This document shows, in pieces, positions 8,892 to 16,652 of a DNA stretch of 64,000 nt (the first letter of the stretch is position 1; every line of letters begins with the position of its first letter). The notes under the pieces were generated by a model. The model did not search any database and was not told where the DNA came from. It saw only the letters and a list, made by a program, of their open reading frames with translations. This DNA comes from Flavobacterium sp. (GTDB lineage: Bacteria > Bacteroidota > Bacteroidia > Flavobacteriales > Flavobacteriaceae): NCBI GenBank assembly GCA_021740105.1, contig JAIPAM010000010.1, forward strand, positions 1 through 64,000, written 5' to 3'. Position numbers and translations under genes: made by a program.

Positions 8892-9009
8892 AGGTTTACT
8901 CAGGTATACCTCACGTTTTTCTGGAGTTTCTGTAAGATTTCTCCCAAGTAAACCAAAAATAAAAAGTAAAGAAATACGTTAGGTTTAGCTTACAGAAACC
9001 TAAGGTTTA
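8892..9009. repeat. Cluster of short direct and inverted repeats beside integrase
   Basis: The 418-base gap 8673-9090 has no credible gene. Its right part holds AGGTTTA three times (8892, 8981, 9003), an inverted partner of GGTTTACT at 8947-8954 (AGTAAACC), and an 11-bp inverted pair GTTTCTGTAAG (8926-8936) / CTTACAGAAAC (8989-8999). Repeats clustered just beyond an integrase gene suit arm-type binding sites for that integrase or its excision factor. This is inference from position and pattern. Confidence 0.4.
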
Positions 9010-9090
9010 TTTATATTTTTTACGATGTTTTTTATTGATAATTTAGTTAATGTTTTTATAGTATTTTATGAACTACAATTCCATTAAAGT

Positions 9091-10455
9091 TTATTCTAGT
9101 AAATGGGAATAATCTTCTGGTAGTTCTGCATCAATATCCCTCAAATACAATTCAAGAGCAGACATTGTTGAGTGGCCAGTAATATTCATCAAAATACTTT
9201 TGGCTTCAAATGGAGAATAGGATTTGCGAAGTTCTCTATAAAGTTTGGTTATAAAAGTATGTCTAAAACTATACATTCCATAATCGGAACCCAATCCAAA
9301 ATGATCTTTTACAATTGACTTGAATCGTTTGGAAAAATGGTCTCTGCGATTGTTTTCTGTAGCAATCCATTGACCACCTATTTTAGTTGGAGTGAATAAA
9401 AAATCTTCTTTATTCATTTGGGTTAAATCAGGTAAATCTTTAATTAAGATTTCAGGTATGATTTTGATTTTAACAAGTTTATTTTTCGCTCTAACATATA
9501 GTTTTTTGTCCTTAACATCCAAGTCACCTACTTTTAATCGACAAACCTCCACAGGACGTAAAAAATTATAGGAAATAAATTTTATAAAAAGTAGGAGTAA
9601 AGCATCGTTTTTCTCAAGATAGGAGTAAATGGTTTCCTGCATATCTGGAGTGTAGGTTTTGTTTCGCTGAGGTTTAGTTTTTAGGGTGTTTATTCTTTTT
9701 ATGAAATTCTCGGTTATGATTTCGTCATTGGCTAATACTTCAAATAAAGAGCTTAAGTCTATTCGGGTATTATTTCGATTACGGGCACTTGTGGTTTCTA
9801 AAATACTATTTAGATATTCGTTAGTTTGTTTGCGATTCAGTGAGGTAATTGGAGCATTTTCATCCAATGCTTTTTTGAATCGATTAATTCTTCCTTCAAA
9901 GTTCATATAAGAGGTATCGTTTAGCGATTTTTTCTTAATCTTTAAAGCGTAGGCAAAAGCTTCTTTAATAGACAAAACGGGTTCAATTATAACTGGTTTT
10001 ACTGGCTGAGGAATTACCGCAACTTTAGTATCATTTGAAGCAGAAGCAACAACAACCATTTTATTTTTCTTTGGAGGTGCTTGTTCTAATTCAAGCAAAC
10101 TAGTGTCGGAATCTGAATAAGGGTTCAAACCTTTTTCCAATAGATATTCAAGAGCATCTCTTAATTGAGTTAATACCAACAATCGCTCTTTTTTAGTTTT
10201 ATATCTATTACAGCCACCTTTTATATTAGGCATACGTTTTAGATTTCCAGTGGTGGAATCGATAAATTTATAATAGATATACCAATCTTTAGAAAGGGCT
10301 TGTTTTTGCTCTTCTTTGGAAAGTTCATTCCATAAAGTGATATCCACACCACCGGTGTAAATTTTGGGTACAGAAAAATTTTTTTTATCCAAAGAGTGTC
10401 TGTTTTGGTGTACGTTTTGGTGTACTCTTTGTAAAAGTAATAAAATATTCGACAT
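9091..10455 (-). CDS. Tyrosine recombinase/integrase
   Basis: A 454-residue phage/island-type integrase. The N-terminal ~110 residues look like a basic arm-binding region common in Bacteroidota integrases (VPKIYTGGVDI). A SAM-like core-binding domain spans ~160-255, and the catalytic domain follows. Catalytic residues are visible: R300 (RPVEVCRL), R398-H399 within YSFRHTF (Tyr395 where many enzymes have His), H428 (TGHST) and nucleophile Tyr437 (LELYLRD). It lies 53 bp downstream of tRNA-Met on the same strand, the classic layout of an element integrated at a tRNA 3' end. The ATG directly follows the T tract of the tRNA terminator, so the integrase promoter or true start may lie elsewhere. 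Confidence 0.88.
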   Translation of the reverse strand: MSNILLLLQRVHQNVHQNRHSLDKKNFSVPKIYTGGVDITLWNELSKEEQKQALSKDWYIYYKFIDSTTGNLKRMPNIKGGCNRYKTKKERLLVLTQLRDALEYLLEKGLNPYSDSDTSLLELEQAPPKKNKMVVVASASNDTKVAVIPQPVKPVIIEPVLSIKEAFAYALKIKKKSLNDTSYMNFEGRINRFKKALDENAPITSLNRKQTNEYLNSILETTSARNRNNTRIDLSSLFEVLANDEIITENFIKRINTLKTKPQRNKTYTPDMQETIYSYLEKNDALLLLFIKFISYNFLRPVEVCRLKVGDLDVKDKKLYVRAKNKLVKIKIIPEILIKDLPDLTQMNKEDFLFTPTKIGGQWIATENNRRDHFSKRFKSIVKDHFGLGSDYGMYSFRHTFITKLYRELRKSYSPFEAKSILMNITGHSTMSALELYLRDIDAELPEDYSHLLE

Positions 10456-10486
10456 AAAAAAAGCGGTTTAGTGTACACTAAACCGC
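10456..10486 (-). terminator. Palindromic terminator of tRNA-Met
   Basis: A perfect 24-base palindrome (halves GCGGTTTAGTGT and ACACTAAACCGC, 10463-10486) is followed on the minus strand by seven T. It lies 22 bases past the tRNA 3' end and directly abuts the integrase ATG. It probably ends tRNA transcription and insulates the integrase; an operator role is also possible. Confidence 0.7.
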
Positions 10487-10508
10487 AGTTTCATTGAATT
10501 TTCTTTTG

Positions 10509-10582
10509 TAGCGAGAGAGAGATTTGAACTCTCGACCTCAGGGTTATGAATCCTGCGCTCTAACCGACTGAGCTACCTCGCC
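10509..10582 (-). tRNA. tRNA-Met (anticodon CAT)
   Basis: On the minus strand the 74-nt sequence begins GGCGAGGTAGCTCAG and folds as a tRNA: D-arm GCTC/GAGC, anticodon loop TTCATAA with anticodon CAT, T-arm GAGAG-TTCAAAT-CTCTC. The acceptor pairs GGCGAGG with TCTCGCT and includes G-T wobbles at both ends. Elongator Met is most likely; an Ile2 tRNA with lysidine at the wobble base cannot be excluded by sequence alone. Its 3' end faces the integrase gene and is the probable attachment site. Confidence 0.92.
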
Positions 10583-10615
10583 ATTTACGGTTATTTGCAT
10601 TTATCAATGCGGGTG

Positions 10616-10645
10616 CAAATATAAAACATAAATCAGATGTTGCAA
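10616..10645 (-). promoter_or_regulatory. Promoter of tRNA-Met
   Basis: The minus strand shows TTG, 19 bases, then TATATTTG, a full match to the Bacteroidota -33/-7 pattern, ending 33 bases before the tRNA 5' end. Confidence 0.7.
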
Positions 10646-10733
10646 ATATATATTGAAGAAAATAAAATATATTTTAATTTGCTTTTTTATTAGTTATTTA
10701 ATCTATATATTTCACAAAATTTTTCAGCAAGTC

Positions 10734-11126
10734 ATGAATACAAAAGTAAAATACGAATTAGAATTTCAATTGAATTCTTCACCCCAATTATTGTATCAAT
10801 ACATATCAACTCCTTCAGGACTTTCGGAATGGTTTGCTGATAATGTAAATTCGCGTGGTGAGTTTTTTACTTTTATTTGGGATGGATCCGAAGAAAAAGC
10901 GAGATTGACTGCGAGAAAATCCGATGAAAAAGTTAAATTCCGTTGGATAGATGAAGATAATAAAGACACCGATTATTTTTTTGAATTGCGAATTTTAGAG
11001 GATGAAATTACTAAAGACGTTTCGCTAATGGTAACTGACTTTGCTTTTGAGGAAGATTTTGATGAGGTGAAATTGTTATGGGAATCTCAAATTTCCGATT
11101 TAAAACATGTAATTGGTTCTGTTTAG
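10734..11126 (+). CDS. START-like (SRPBCC) domain protein
   Basis: The track starts at an upstream TTG, but ATG at 10734 gives MNTKVKYELEF, the expected compact 130-residue form. The upstream 27 codons lack conservation signs and include a spurious hydrophobic stretch. The domain looks like the SRPBCC/AHSA1-like START superfamily: SSPQLLYQYISTPSGLSEWF and FTFIWDGSEEKARL are typical. This small cytosolic protein is common next to an aminotransferase IV gene in flavobacteria. The ligand is unknown. A terminator follows, so it is probably transcribed alone. Confidence 0.75.
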   Translation: MNTKVKYELEFQLNSSPQLLYQYISTPSGLSEWFADNVNSRGEFFTFIWDGSEEKARLTARKSDEKVKFRWIDEDNKDTDYFFELRILEDEITKDVSLMVTDFAFEEDFDEVKLLWESQISDLKHVIGSV

Positions 11127-11151
11127 TTTTTCCATTTTTAAACTTATATTT

Positions 11152-11177
11152 GTCACGCCTAAAGCGTGACTTTTTTT
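11152..11177 (+). terminator. Terminator abutting next start codon
   Basis: GTCACGC, a 5-base loop, GCGTGAC and then seven T. The T tract ends directly at the ATG of the aminotransferase gene at 11178. Confidence 0.85.
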
Positions 11178-12017
11178 ATGATAAATTTTAACGGTACAAT
11201 TACTACTTCAGAAACCAATTTATTGGTGAACAATCGCGCCTTTCTTTATGGAGATGGTGTTTTCGAATCTATGAAAATAGTAGATCAAAAACTTCTATTT
11301 CTTGAAGATCATTATTTTAGATTAATGGCTTCAATGAGAATTGTGAGAATGGAAATTCCAATGAATTTCACCATGGAATTTTTTGAAGAACAAATTCTTA
11401 GTTTGGCTAAAGCGAATAATTGCGCCGAATCTGCTAGAGTTAGAATTACAGTTTATAGAAATGAAGGCGGGAACTATTTGCCTAAGCAAAGATCCGTTTC
11501 GTATTTAATCAATTGTACCCCCCTTGAAAATAAGTTGTATTCGATTGATTCTAAAGCCTATGAAGTGGATTTGTACAAAGATTTCTATATTGCCAAGCAA
11601 TTACTTTCTAATTTAAAAACCACCAACAAAATTCTTAATGTAACCGCAAGTATTTATGCCGATGAAAATGGTTTGGATAATTGCTTACTACTAAATGAAA
11701 GTAAAAATGTTGCAGAGGCTTTGCAGGGTAATATTTTTATGGTTTTAAATGGAAAGTTAATTACTCCGCCTTTATCCGAAGGCTGTTTGAACGGAGTAAT
11801 GCGCAAGCAAATTCTGAATTTAGCATCAAAAGTGGAAGGTTTACAAGTGGAAGAAAGTGAAATTTCTCCTTTTGATCTTCAAAAAGCAGATGAATTATTT
11901 ATATCCAATGTGATAAAAGGAATTCAGCCCATAAGTAAATACCGTAAAAAAGAATTTGGAACCATTTTAGTGACCAAGTTAGTTGCTCTTTTGAATGCAC
12001 AAATCAGGTTAACTTAA
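11178..12017 (+). CDS. Aminotransferase class IV (PabC/IlvE-like)
   Basis: ATG at 11178 (MINFNGTI) is preferred to the track's GTG, giving 279 residues. The PLP class IV fold is clear: NNRAFLYGDGVFESMKI near the N-terminus, the probable Schiff-base Lys in SNLKTTNKIL, LLLNESKNVAEA, and TPPLSEGCLNGVMR. This covers branched-chain aminotransferase, D-amino acid aminotransferase and aminodeoxychorismate lyase; the length and start resemble flavobacterial proteins annotated as PabC-like lyases, but specificity cannot be read from sequence alone. Its stop overlaps that of the convergent YqgE gene. The start codon abuts a terminator T tract, so translation needs an RNA that reads through or a promoter inside the preceding gene. 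Confidence 0.8.
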   Translation: MINFNGTITTSETNLLVNNRAFLYGDGVFESMKIVDQKLLFLEDHYFRLMASMRIVRMEIPMNFTMEFFEEQILSLAKANNCAESARVRITVYRNEGGNYLPKQRSVSYLINCTPLENKLYSIDSKAYEVDLYKDFYIAKQLLSNLKTTNKILNVTASIYADENGLDNCLLLNESKNVAEALQGNIFMVLNGKLITPPLSEGCLNGVMRKQILNLASKVEGLQVEESEISPFDLQKADELFISNVIKGIQPISKYRKKEFGTILVTKLVALLNAQIRLT

Positions 12018-12574
12018 TTCCAAAAAGGGTTTTCAGGGGCGTTGGCCCAAAGTAAATAATCACCACCCAATTCTTGGATTTCCTCTTTCCAAAAATCACT
12101 TGCTTCTTTGCTTAGAATATCGTTTTTGTAATTATTTTCTATTACAATCCAATATTTAGAAACTATCTCGTCTTCTAATTGATCAATTTCCCAACCTGAA
12201 TAACCTAGAAAAAACCGAATGTTGTCTTTCTTGATGGTTCCGTTGCTGATTTCAGTAATGGTATTTTCAAAATCACCACCCCAAAATATACCTGGGGCTA
12301 TTTCTATACCACCACTGATAATTTCGGGAACATTATGAATAAAGTAGATGTTTTCTGGGCTTACAGGTCCGCCATAAAAGACTGAAAATTCTGCAGTTAT
12401 TGTTGGAATTAAATCATTAATAGAATAGTCAAGCGGTTTGTTAATGATAAACCCTACCGTTCCTTCTTCATTGTATTCAGTTAAAAGTACTACAGATCTA
12501 TTGAATGGCTGATCATAATCCGAGGAGGGTTCAGCAATTAGTAAATTTCCTTTATTTATTTTTAATGAAGACAT
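12014..12574 (-). CDS. YqgE/AlgH family protein
   Basis: A 186-residue protein of the YqgE/AlgH (DUF179) family. The N-terminal KGNLLIAEPSSDYDQPFNRSVVLL and TVGFIINKPLDYSI segments, then YGGPVSPENIYFIHN, are family hallmarks, and FFLGYSGWEIDQLEDEI gives the C-terminal signature. The family's biochemical role is not settled. It lies between convergent aminotransferase IV and HU genes, separated from HU by a terminator. Confidence 0.9.
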   Translation of the reverse strand: MSSLKINKGNLLIAEPSSDYDQPFNRSVVLLTEYNEEGTVGFIINKPLDYSINDLIPTITAEFSVFYGGPVSPENIYFIHNVPEIISGGIEIAPGIFWGGDFENTITEISNGTIKKDNIRFFLGYSGWEIDQLEDEIVSKYWIVIENNYKNDILSKEASDFWKEEIQELGGDYLLWANAPENPFWN

Positions 12575-12603
12575 TTTAGACTATTATTACTGCAAAAGTA
12601 TTC

Positions 12604-12629
12604 AAAAAAAAAGCCACGCTTGGCGTGGC
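12604..12629 (-). terminator. Terminator of HU gene
   Basis: On the minus strand GCCACGC, a 3-base loop and GCGTGGC are followed by a long T run. It lies 23 bases after the HU stop. Confidence 0.85.
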
Positions 12630-12651
12630 TTTAATTTATTTTGGTAAATTA

Positions 12652-12924
12652 TTAGTTTACAGCTGATTCTAATTCAGCTCCAGCTTTAAATTTAACAACT
12701 TTTTTAGCAGCAATTTTGATAGTTGCTCCAGTTTGAGGGTTTCTTCCGTCTCTAGCTGCTCTTGCAGATACTGACCAAGATCCGAATCCTACTAAAGATA
12801 CTCTACCACCTTTTTTCAAAGTACCACTTACGTTTCCTAAAAATGATTCTAAAGCTGATTTTGCAGCTGCTTTAGTAATTCCTGCGTCAGCAGCGATTGC
12901 GTCAATTAATTCTGATTTGTTCAT
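12652..12924 (-). CDS. hup: HU family DNA-binding protein
   Basis: A 90-residue histone-like protein. It starts MNKSELIDAIAADAGITKAAAK and has the DNA-binding arm region GFGSWSVSARAARDGRNPQTGATIKI, ending VVKFKAGAELESAV. Length and arm motif are as in typical bacterial HU. It acts as a dimer on the nucleoid. Its own promoter (TTG-19-TAATTTTG) and terminator make it monocistronic. Two 13-bp direct repeats lie upstream of the promoter. Bacteroidota have several HU paralogues, so the symbol is generic. Confidence 0.93.
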   Translation of the reverse strand: MNKSELIDAIAADAGITKAAAKSALESFLGNVSGTLKKGGRVSLVGFGSWSVSARAARDGRNPQTGATIKIAAKKVVKFKAGAELESAVN

Positions 12925-12966
12925 AATAATAGATATTAAATGTTGGTTAAAATTTCATTACGTTAA

Positions 12967-12996
12967 CAAAATTAATAGGAATTCATTACCGTGCAA
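12967..12996 (-). promoter_or_regulatory. Promoter of HU gene
   Basis: On the minus strand TTG is followed after 19 bases by TAATTTTG, a good match to the flavobacterial consensus, placing the transcription start ~35-40 bases before the ATG. Confidence 0.65.
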
Positions 12997-13018
12997 GTGT
13001 TTTTTTAAAAATCTGCCG

Positions 13019-13051
13019 CTTTTGTTGATAACTTACTACTTTTGTTGATAA
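13019..13051. repeat. Two 13-bp direct repeats upstream of HU promoter
   Basis: CTTTTGTTGATAA occurs at 13019-13031 and 13039-13051, exactly 20 bases apart (about two helical turns), upstream of the HU -33 element. They may be activator sites. The minus strand reads TTATCAACA, one base from a DnaA box. Confidence 0.4.
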
Positions 13052-13099
13052 AGACGTCGATTTTGGTCTTTTTTTAATTAGATTTAACGCTTCAACACC

Positions 13100-14047
13100 C
13101 TATAAAACCAAGGCTTTGTCTGAAAATGTCATCCCGTTTAAAAGTTCTGATGCCGTCATTTTTTTCTTTCCTGGGAATTGTAAACTCAAAATTTGAATAA
13201 ACCCATTAGATACAGCAACTTTTATTTCTTTTTTAGTAGTTATAATTGTACCAATAGCTAATTCATGATTTTCACTATTAATTTTAGATTCATAAATTTT
13301 TATATTCCACTCTTGATTTTGGTCTTTAACATAGCACCATGCCACTGGATAAGGGGAAAGTCCTCGAATTTGATTGTGAATTTCTGTTCCCGATTTGCTC
13401 CAATCTATTTTGCAATTGTCTTTGTCTAGTTTGTAGGCTGTTTTAATTTCTGAATGGTCTTCTTGAATAATAGGCTTTACTTGTCCAGTTTCAATTAATT
13501 TTAAAGTTTCTAACACGGTTTGACTTCCTAAAACCATTAATTTATCGTGAAGTTGTCCTGCATTTTCATTTGGATCAATTGCTATTTCCGAACTTAATAT
13601 CATTGCACCCGTATCTATTTTGTCATCTATATAAAAGGTAGTAACACCAGTTTTAGTTTCCCCATTTATTACTGCCCAATTAATTGGTGCTGCTCCACGA
13701 TAATTTGGCAACAAAGAAGCATGCAAATTAAAGGTTCCATATTTAGGCATTTCCCAAACTAATTTAGGTAACATTCTAAAAGCGACAATGATCTGTAAAT
13801 TGGCATTTAATGCTTGTAATTCTTCTAGAAAGTCGGGGTCCTTTAGATTTGTAGGTTGTAAAAGTGGAAGATTTTTTTCTAATGCATATTCTTTAACGGC
13901 TGAATATTTTATTTTTTGACCCCGACCAGCAGGTTTGTCTGCAGCAGTTATTACTCCTACTACTTCATAATTATTCTTAATTATAGTATCCAAAATGCCA
14001 ACAGCAAATTCTGGAGTTCCCATGAAAACGATTCTCAATTTATCCAT
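13100..14047 (-). CDS. fmt: Methionyl-tRNA formyltransferase
   Basis: A 315-residue enzyme that formylates initiator Met-tRNA. The N-terminal Rossmann part starts RIVFMGTPEFA. The catalytic set is visible: N107 and H109 in FNLHASLLPNYRG, and D145 in DDKIDTGAM, matching the Asn-His-Asp of the family. The C-terminal ~100 residues form the tRNA-binding OB-like domain (IRGLSPYPVAWC). The length is standard. It starts two bases after the stop of recQ, so the two are probably cotranscribed. Confidence 0.95.
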   Translation of the reverse strand: MDKLRIVFMGTPEFAVGILDTIIKNNYEVVGVITAADKPAGRGQKIKYSAVKEYALEKNLPLLQPTNLKDPDFLEELQALNANLQIIVAFRMLPKLVWEMPKYGTFNLHASLLPNYRGAAPINWAVINGETKTGVTTFYIDDKIDTGAMILSSEIAIDPNENAGQLHDKLMVLGSQTVLETLKLIETGQVKPIIQEDHSEIKTAYKLDKDNCKIDWSKSGTEIHNQIRGLSPYPVAWCYVKDQNQEWNIKIYESKINSENHELAIGTIITTKKEIKVAVSNGFIQILSLQFPGKKKMTASELLNGMTFSDKALVL

Positions 14048-14049
14048 TT

Positions 14050-15942
14050 CTATTTTAAGGTATATTTGTTGTTGGGTGTAATTATAACTTCTCCACTTTC
14101 TAATAAATGCTGGAGTGCAAAGATAATTGCATCGGATGACTTATCAATATGAATTTGAATTTCTCTTGAATTTAATGCTTTTGTTTTCAATAATGTGAGT
14201 ATTTGATTTCTCAAATCCTCAGTAAGATTGTCTTTATTAGATATAGAAATACAATAGGAGCAGATGCCACAATTTTCGTTGGATTGTTCCTCGAAATAAT
14301 TCAATATTAATTTGCTTTTGCAATTGGATTCGTCATTTACATATCCAATAACGGATTTTAATTGCTCTCTTTTTAATTTATTCTGAATTTCTAAATATTT
14401 TGAAATGCTGTTTATCGTGCGTTCATCTTCTCGAATTACATTAAATAATATGCTAGTATCATCACTCTTAGCATGATATTCTATTAGGCCTTTCTCTGCT
14501 AATTTCAATAACAATTCACTTACCTTATTTTCTGTAGCGTCTGATTTTTTAGCAATTAAGGTTAAGTTTATTGCTGCTGGCACCTCGTGAATTCCTGGAT
14601 AGGTTCGAAGTAAAGCTAATATTATAGGTTCCTCTTTAGTATTTAAACTCATATATCGAATAACTTCTTTCGAGGGAATAATAAATTGAACCGTAACTTT
14701 TTCTGAAAATTCTTGCGATAATGTGACTATTCCCTGTCGGTCTAGAAACTGTAACGCATTATAAGTTTTAATAATTGGAAATTGATATTTACTACAAAAC
14801 TGATTTAAATTGAAGGTAAATTGTTCCTCTATCCCTTCGCCATAAGCTATTTGAAAATAATTACACAATTTAATAAACATACTATTTAGGAATTCTTTAT
14901 CTGGTAAAACAGAAATAAACTGATTTTCTGCATTCAATTTATCATACGAACTGGTCAATAGTATAGCGTAGGCTTTTTCTTCGTTTCTTCCAGCGCGACC
15001 CGATTCTTGATAATAATTTTCTATGTTTTCTGGAAGTTGTATATGGATTACGGTTTTAACATTTGCTTTGTCAATTCCCATTCCAAATGCATTTGTGGCA
15101 ACAATAACTTGTACCTCTTCCGTCATCCAAAGGTTCATATTTTTTTCTTTTTCCTTTGCAGATAAACCTCCGTGGTAGTAGGTGGCTCGAAAACCCATAG
15201 ATTGCAGTTGTGATGAAATATCCAAACATGATTTCCTATTGCGAACATATATTATTGAAGGCTCTGGATTTTTCTTCAAAATTTGTTCCATCTTGAAAAG
15301 CTTATCTTCGGCTTCTGTTACAAAATAGGCAATATTATCTCGTTTGAATGATTTCTGAAAAACAGCAGTTTCATTTAAACCAAGTTGTAGAATTACATCC
15401 TCTTGAACTCTTTTTGTTGCAGAGGCGGTTAAGGCAATAAAGGGGATTTTTGAAAAATGCGATTTTAATTTTACTATTTTTAAATAGGCAGGTCGGAAAT
15501 CATGTCCCCATTGCGATACACAATGTGCTTCATCTATTGCAACCATAGAAATGGGCAATTGTTTTATTCGATCTAAAATCCAATCGGTTTGTAAGCGCTC
15601 AGGCGATAGATAAATAAATTTGTAATTCCCATATTGACAGTTGTCTAAAAGCACTGAAATCTCATCTGATTTTAATCCGCCAGTAAGTGCTATCGCTTTT
15701 ATATCTCGACTTTGTAAATTCTGAACTTGATCTTTTATTAAAGCCACCAATGGCGAAATCACTAAGCAAATCCCTTCTTTCATTAATGCGGGAACCTGAA
15801 AACAAATTGATTTTCCACCGCCTGTTGGTAACAAAGCAAAGGTATCTTGACCACTCAAAACAGAATCGATTATTTCCTTTTGAAGTGATCTAAACTGATC
15901 GTGTTTCCAATATTTTTGAAGAATTTCTAACGCTTTTGGCAT
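14050..15942 (-). CDS. recQ: RecQ-family ATP-dependent DNA helicase
   Basis: A 630-residue superfamily 2 helicase. Visible motifs: Walker A TGGGKS (residues ~40-45), DEAH at 137-140 continuing CVSQWGHDFRPAY (the RecQ aromatic-rich loop), and QESGRAGRN (motif VI). Four Cys in the CKSKLILNYF...CGICSYC region make the RecQ zinc-binding domain. The C-terminus (NSREIQIHI...ALQHLLESGEVI) looks like a winged helix and no HRDC domain is evident. It unwinds DNA in recombination and repair. Flavobacteria often carry two RecQ paralogues; this HRDC-less form sits with fmt. Confidence 0.9.
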   Translation of the reverse strand: MPKALEILQKYWKHDQFRSLQKEIIDSVLSGQDTFALLPTGGGKSICFQVPALMKEGICLVISPLVALIKDQVQNLQSRDIKAIALTGGLKSDEISVLLDNCQYGNYKFIYLSPERLQTDWILDRIKQLPISMVAIDEAHCVSQWGHDFRPAYLKIVKLKSHFSKIPFIALTASATKRVQEDVILQLGLNETAVFQKSFKRDNIAYFVTEAEDKLFKMEQILKKNPEPSIIYVRNRKSCLDISSQLQSMGFRATYYHGGLSAKEKEKNMNLWMTEEVQVIVATNAFGMGIDKANVKTVIHIQLPENIENYYQESGRAGRNEEKAYAILLTSSYDKLNAENQFISVLPDKEFLNSMFIKLCNYFQIAYGEGIEEQFTFNLNQFCSKYQFPIIKTYNALQFLDRQGIVTLSQEFSEKVTVQFIIPSKEVIRYMSLNTKEEPIILALLRTYPGIHEVPAAINLTLIAKKSDATENKVSELLLKLAEKGLIEYHAKSDDTSILFNVIREDERTINSISKYLEIQNKLKREQLKSVIGYVNDESNCKSKLILNYFEEQSNENCGICSYCISISNKDNLTEDLRNQILTLLKTKALNSREIQIHIDKSSDAIIFALQHLLESGEVIITPNNKYTLK

Positions 15943-15985
15943 TTAATTTGGCTTAAATAGTTCAGGTAATTAAAGCAATCCTGAT

Positions 15986-16519
15986 TTAAATTTTATCTAA
16001 GATAAAAAGAATTCTGTTATCTAAGCTATCTTTTGGAACTTCAATTAATTGGTAGCCATATTGTGTGTAGGTTTCAACGAGATGGTTGTGGATTAAAACC
16101 GATTGTTCGTAGTTTTCATATCGAGCCTCGTCGCTAACATAAATTTCTTTCCAAGGCGGAAGAATATATACTTCAGAATAAATATTTTCGCGACAAGCAG
16201 CATCAAAAAAAGAAGGGTAGGAGTCGCCTATATAATGCATGTAAGCCAAAACATCGGGTATTCCACGATCTATAAAAACTACTTCATGCGACTCTTTTTG
16301 AGCGTCTAGATATTGTTTTTTTCTACCTTCCAATAATAGTTCGCTGAAAAGTAAAGGTTGTTCAAGGAATAATTGGTCTATTCCCTGTTTTTTGGCTTCC
16401 ATCGTTACCTCACGGGAAATCTCGGGATAGCAACAATATCCTCGTGCTTTAAGCGCATCGATAATTGATGTTTTTCCGGTACCAGGACCGCCAATAATTA
16501 CTTTAATTTTCTTTTGCAC
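15986..16519 (-). CDS. AAA_28-like P-loop ATPase
   Basis: A 177-residue P-loop protein. Walker A is GGPGTGKTSI at residues ~9-18, and VVFIDRGIPDVLAYMHY in the middle is a Walker-B-like segment with Asp. The start IKVIIGGPGTGKTS and CCYPEISREVT fit the AAA_28 family of small nucleoside-kinase-like ATPases. The substrate is not known. It follows recQ on the same strand with the order AAA, recQ, fmt, so it may lead this operon, and it diverges from DUF493. Confidence 0.8.
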   Translation of the reverse strand: MQKKIKVIIGGPGTGKTSIIDALKARGYCCYPEISREVTMEAKKQGIDQLFLEQPLLFSELLLEGRKKQYLDAQKESHEVVFIDRGIPDVLAYMHYIGDSYPSFFDAACRENIYSEVYILPPWKEIYVSDEARYENYEQSVLIHNHLVETYTQYGYQLIEVPKDSLDNRILFILDKI

Positions 16520-16628
16520 CTTTAAAAAATTGGTTACAAACTTACTTAAAGAAATTGGTAATTAAAAAGATATTTTTCAAACGTCCATTTATTAGTTTTA
16601 ACCACTTTATATTTCATAATATTTACCT

Positions 16629-16636
16629 TATATTTG
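16629..16636 (+). promoter_or_regulatory. Candidate -7 box for DUF493-DUF4290-murA
   Basis: TATATTTG lies 17 bases before the ATG of the DUF493 gene. There is no clear TTG at -33. Confidence 0.5.
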
Positions 16637-16652
16637 CTATATTTTATTTTTA

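Noticed and set aside
10653-10733. N-terminal extension of the START-like protein with a transmembrane helix
   Set aside because: It starts at TTG, and the ATG at 10734 gives the compact domain with no membrane segment, as usual for the family.
13019-13051. Replication origin (DnaA-box-like TTATCAACA pairs)
   Set aside because: Only two copies with a mismatch, no dnaA, dnaN or AT-rich unwinding region nearby; they sit upstream of the HU promoter.
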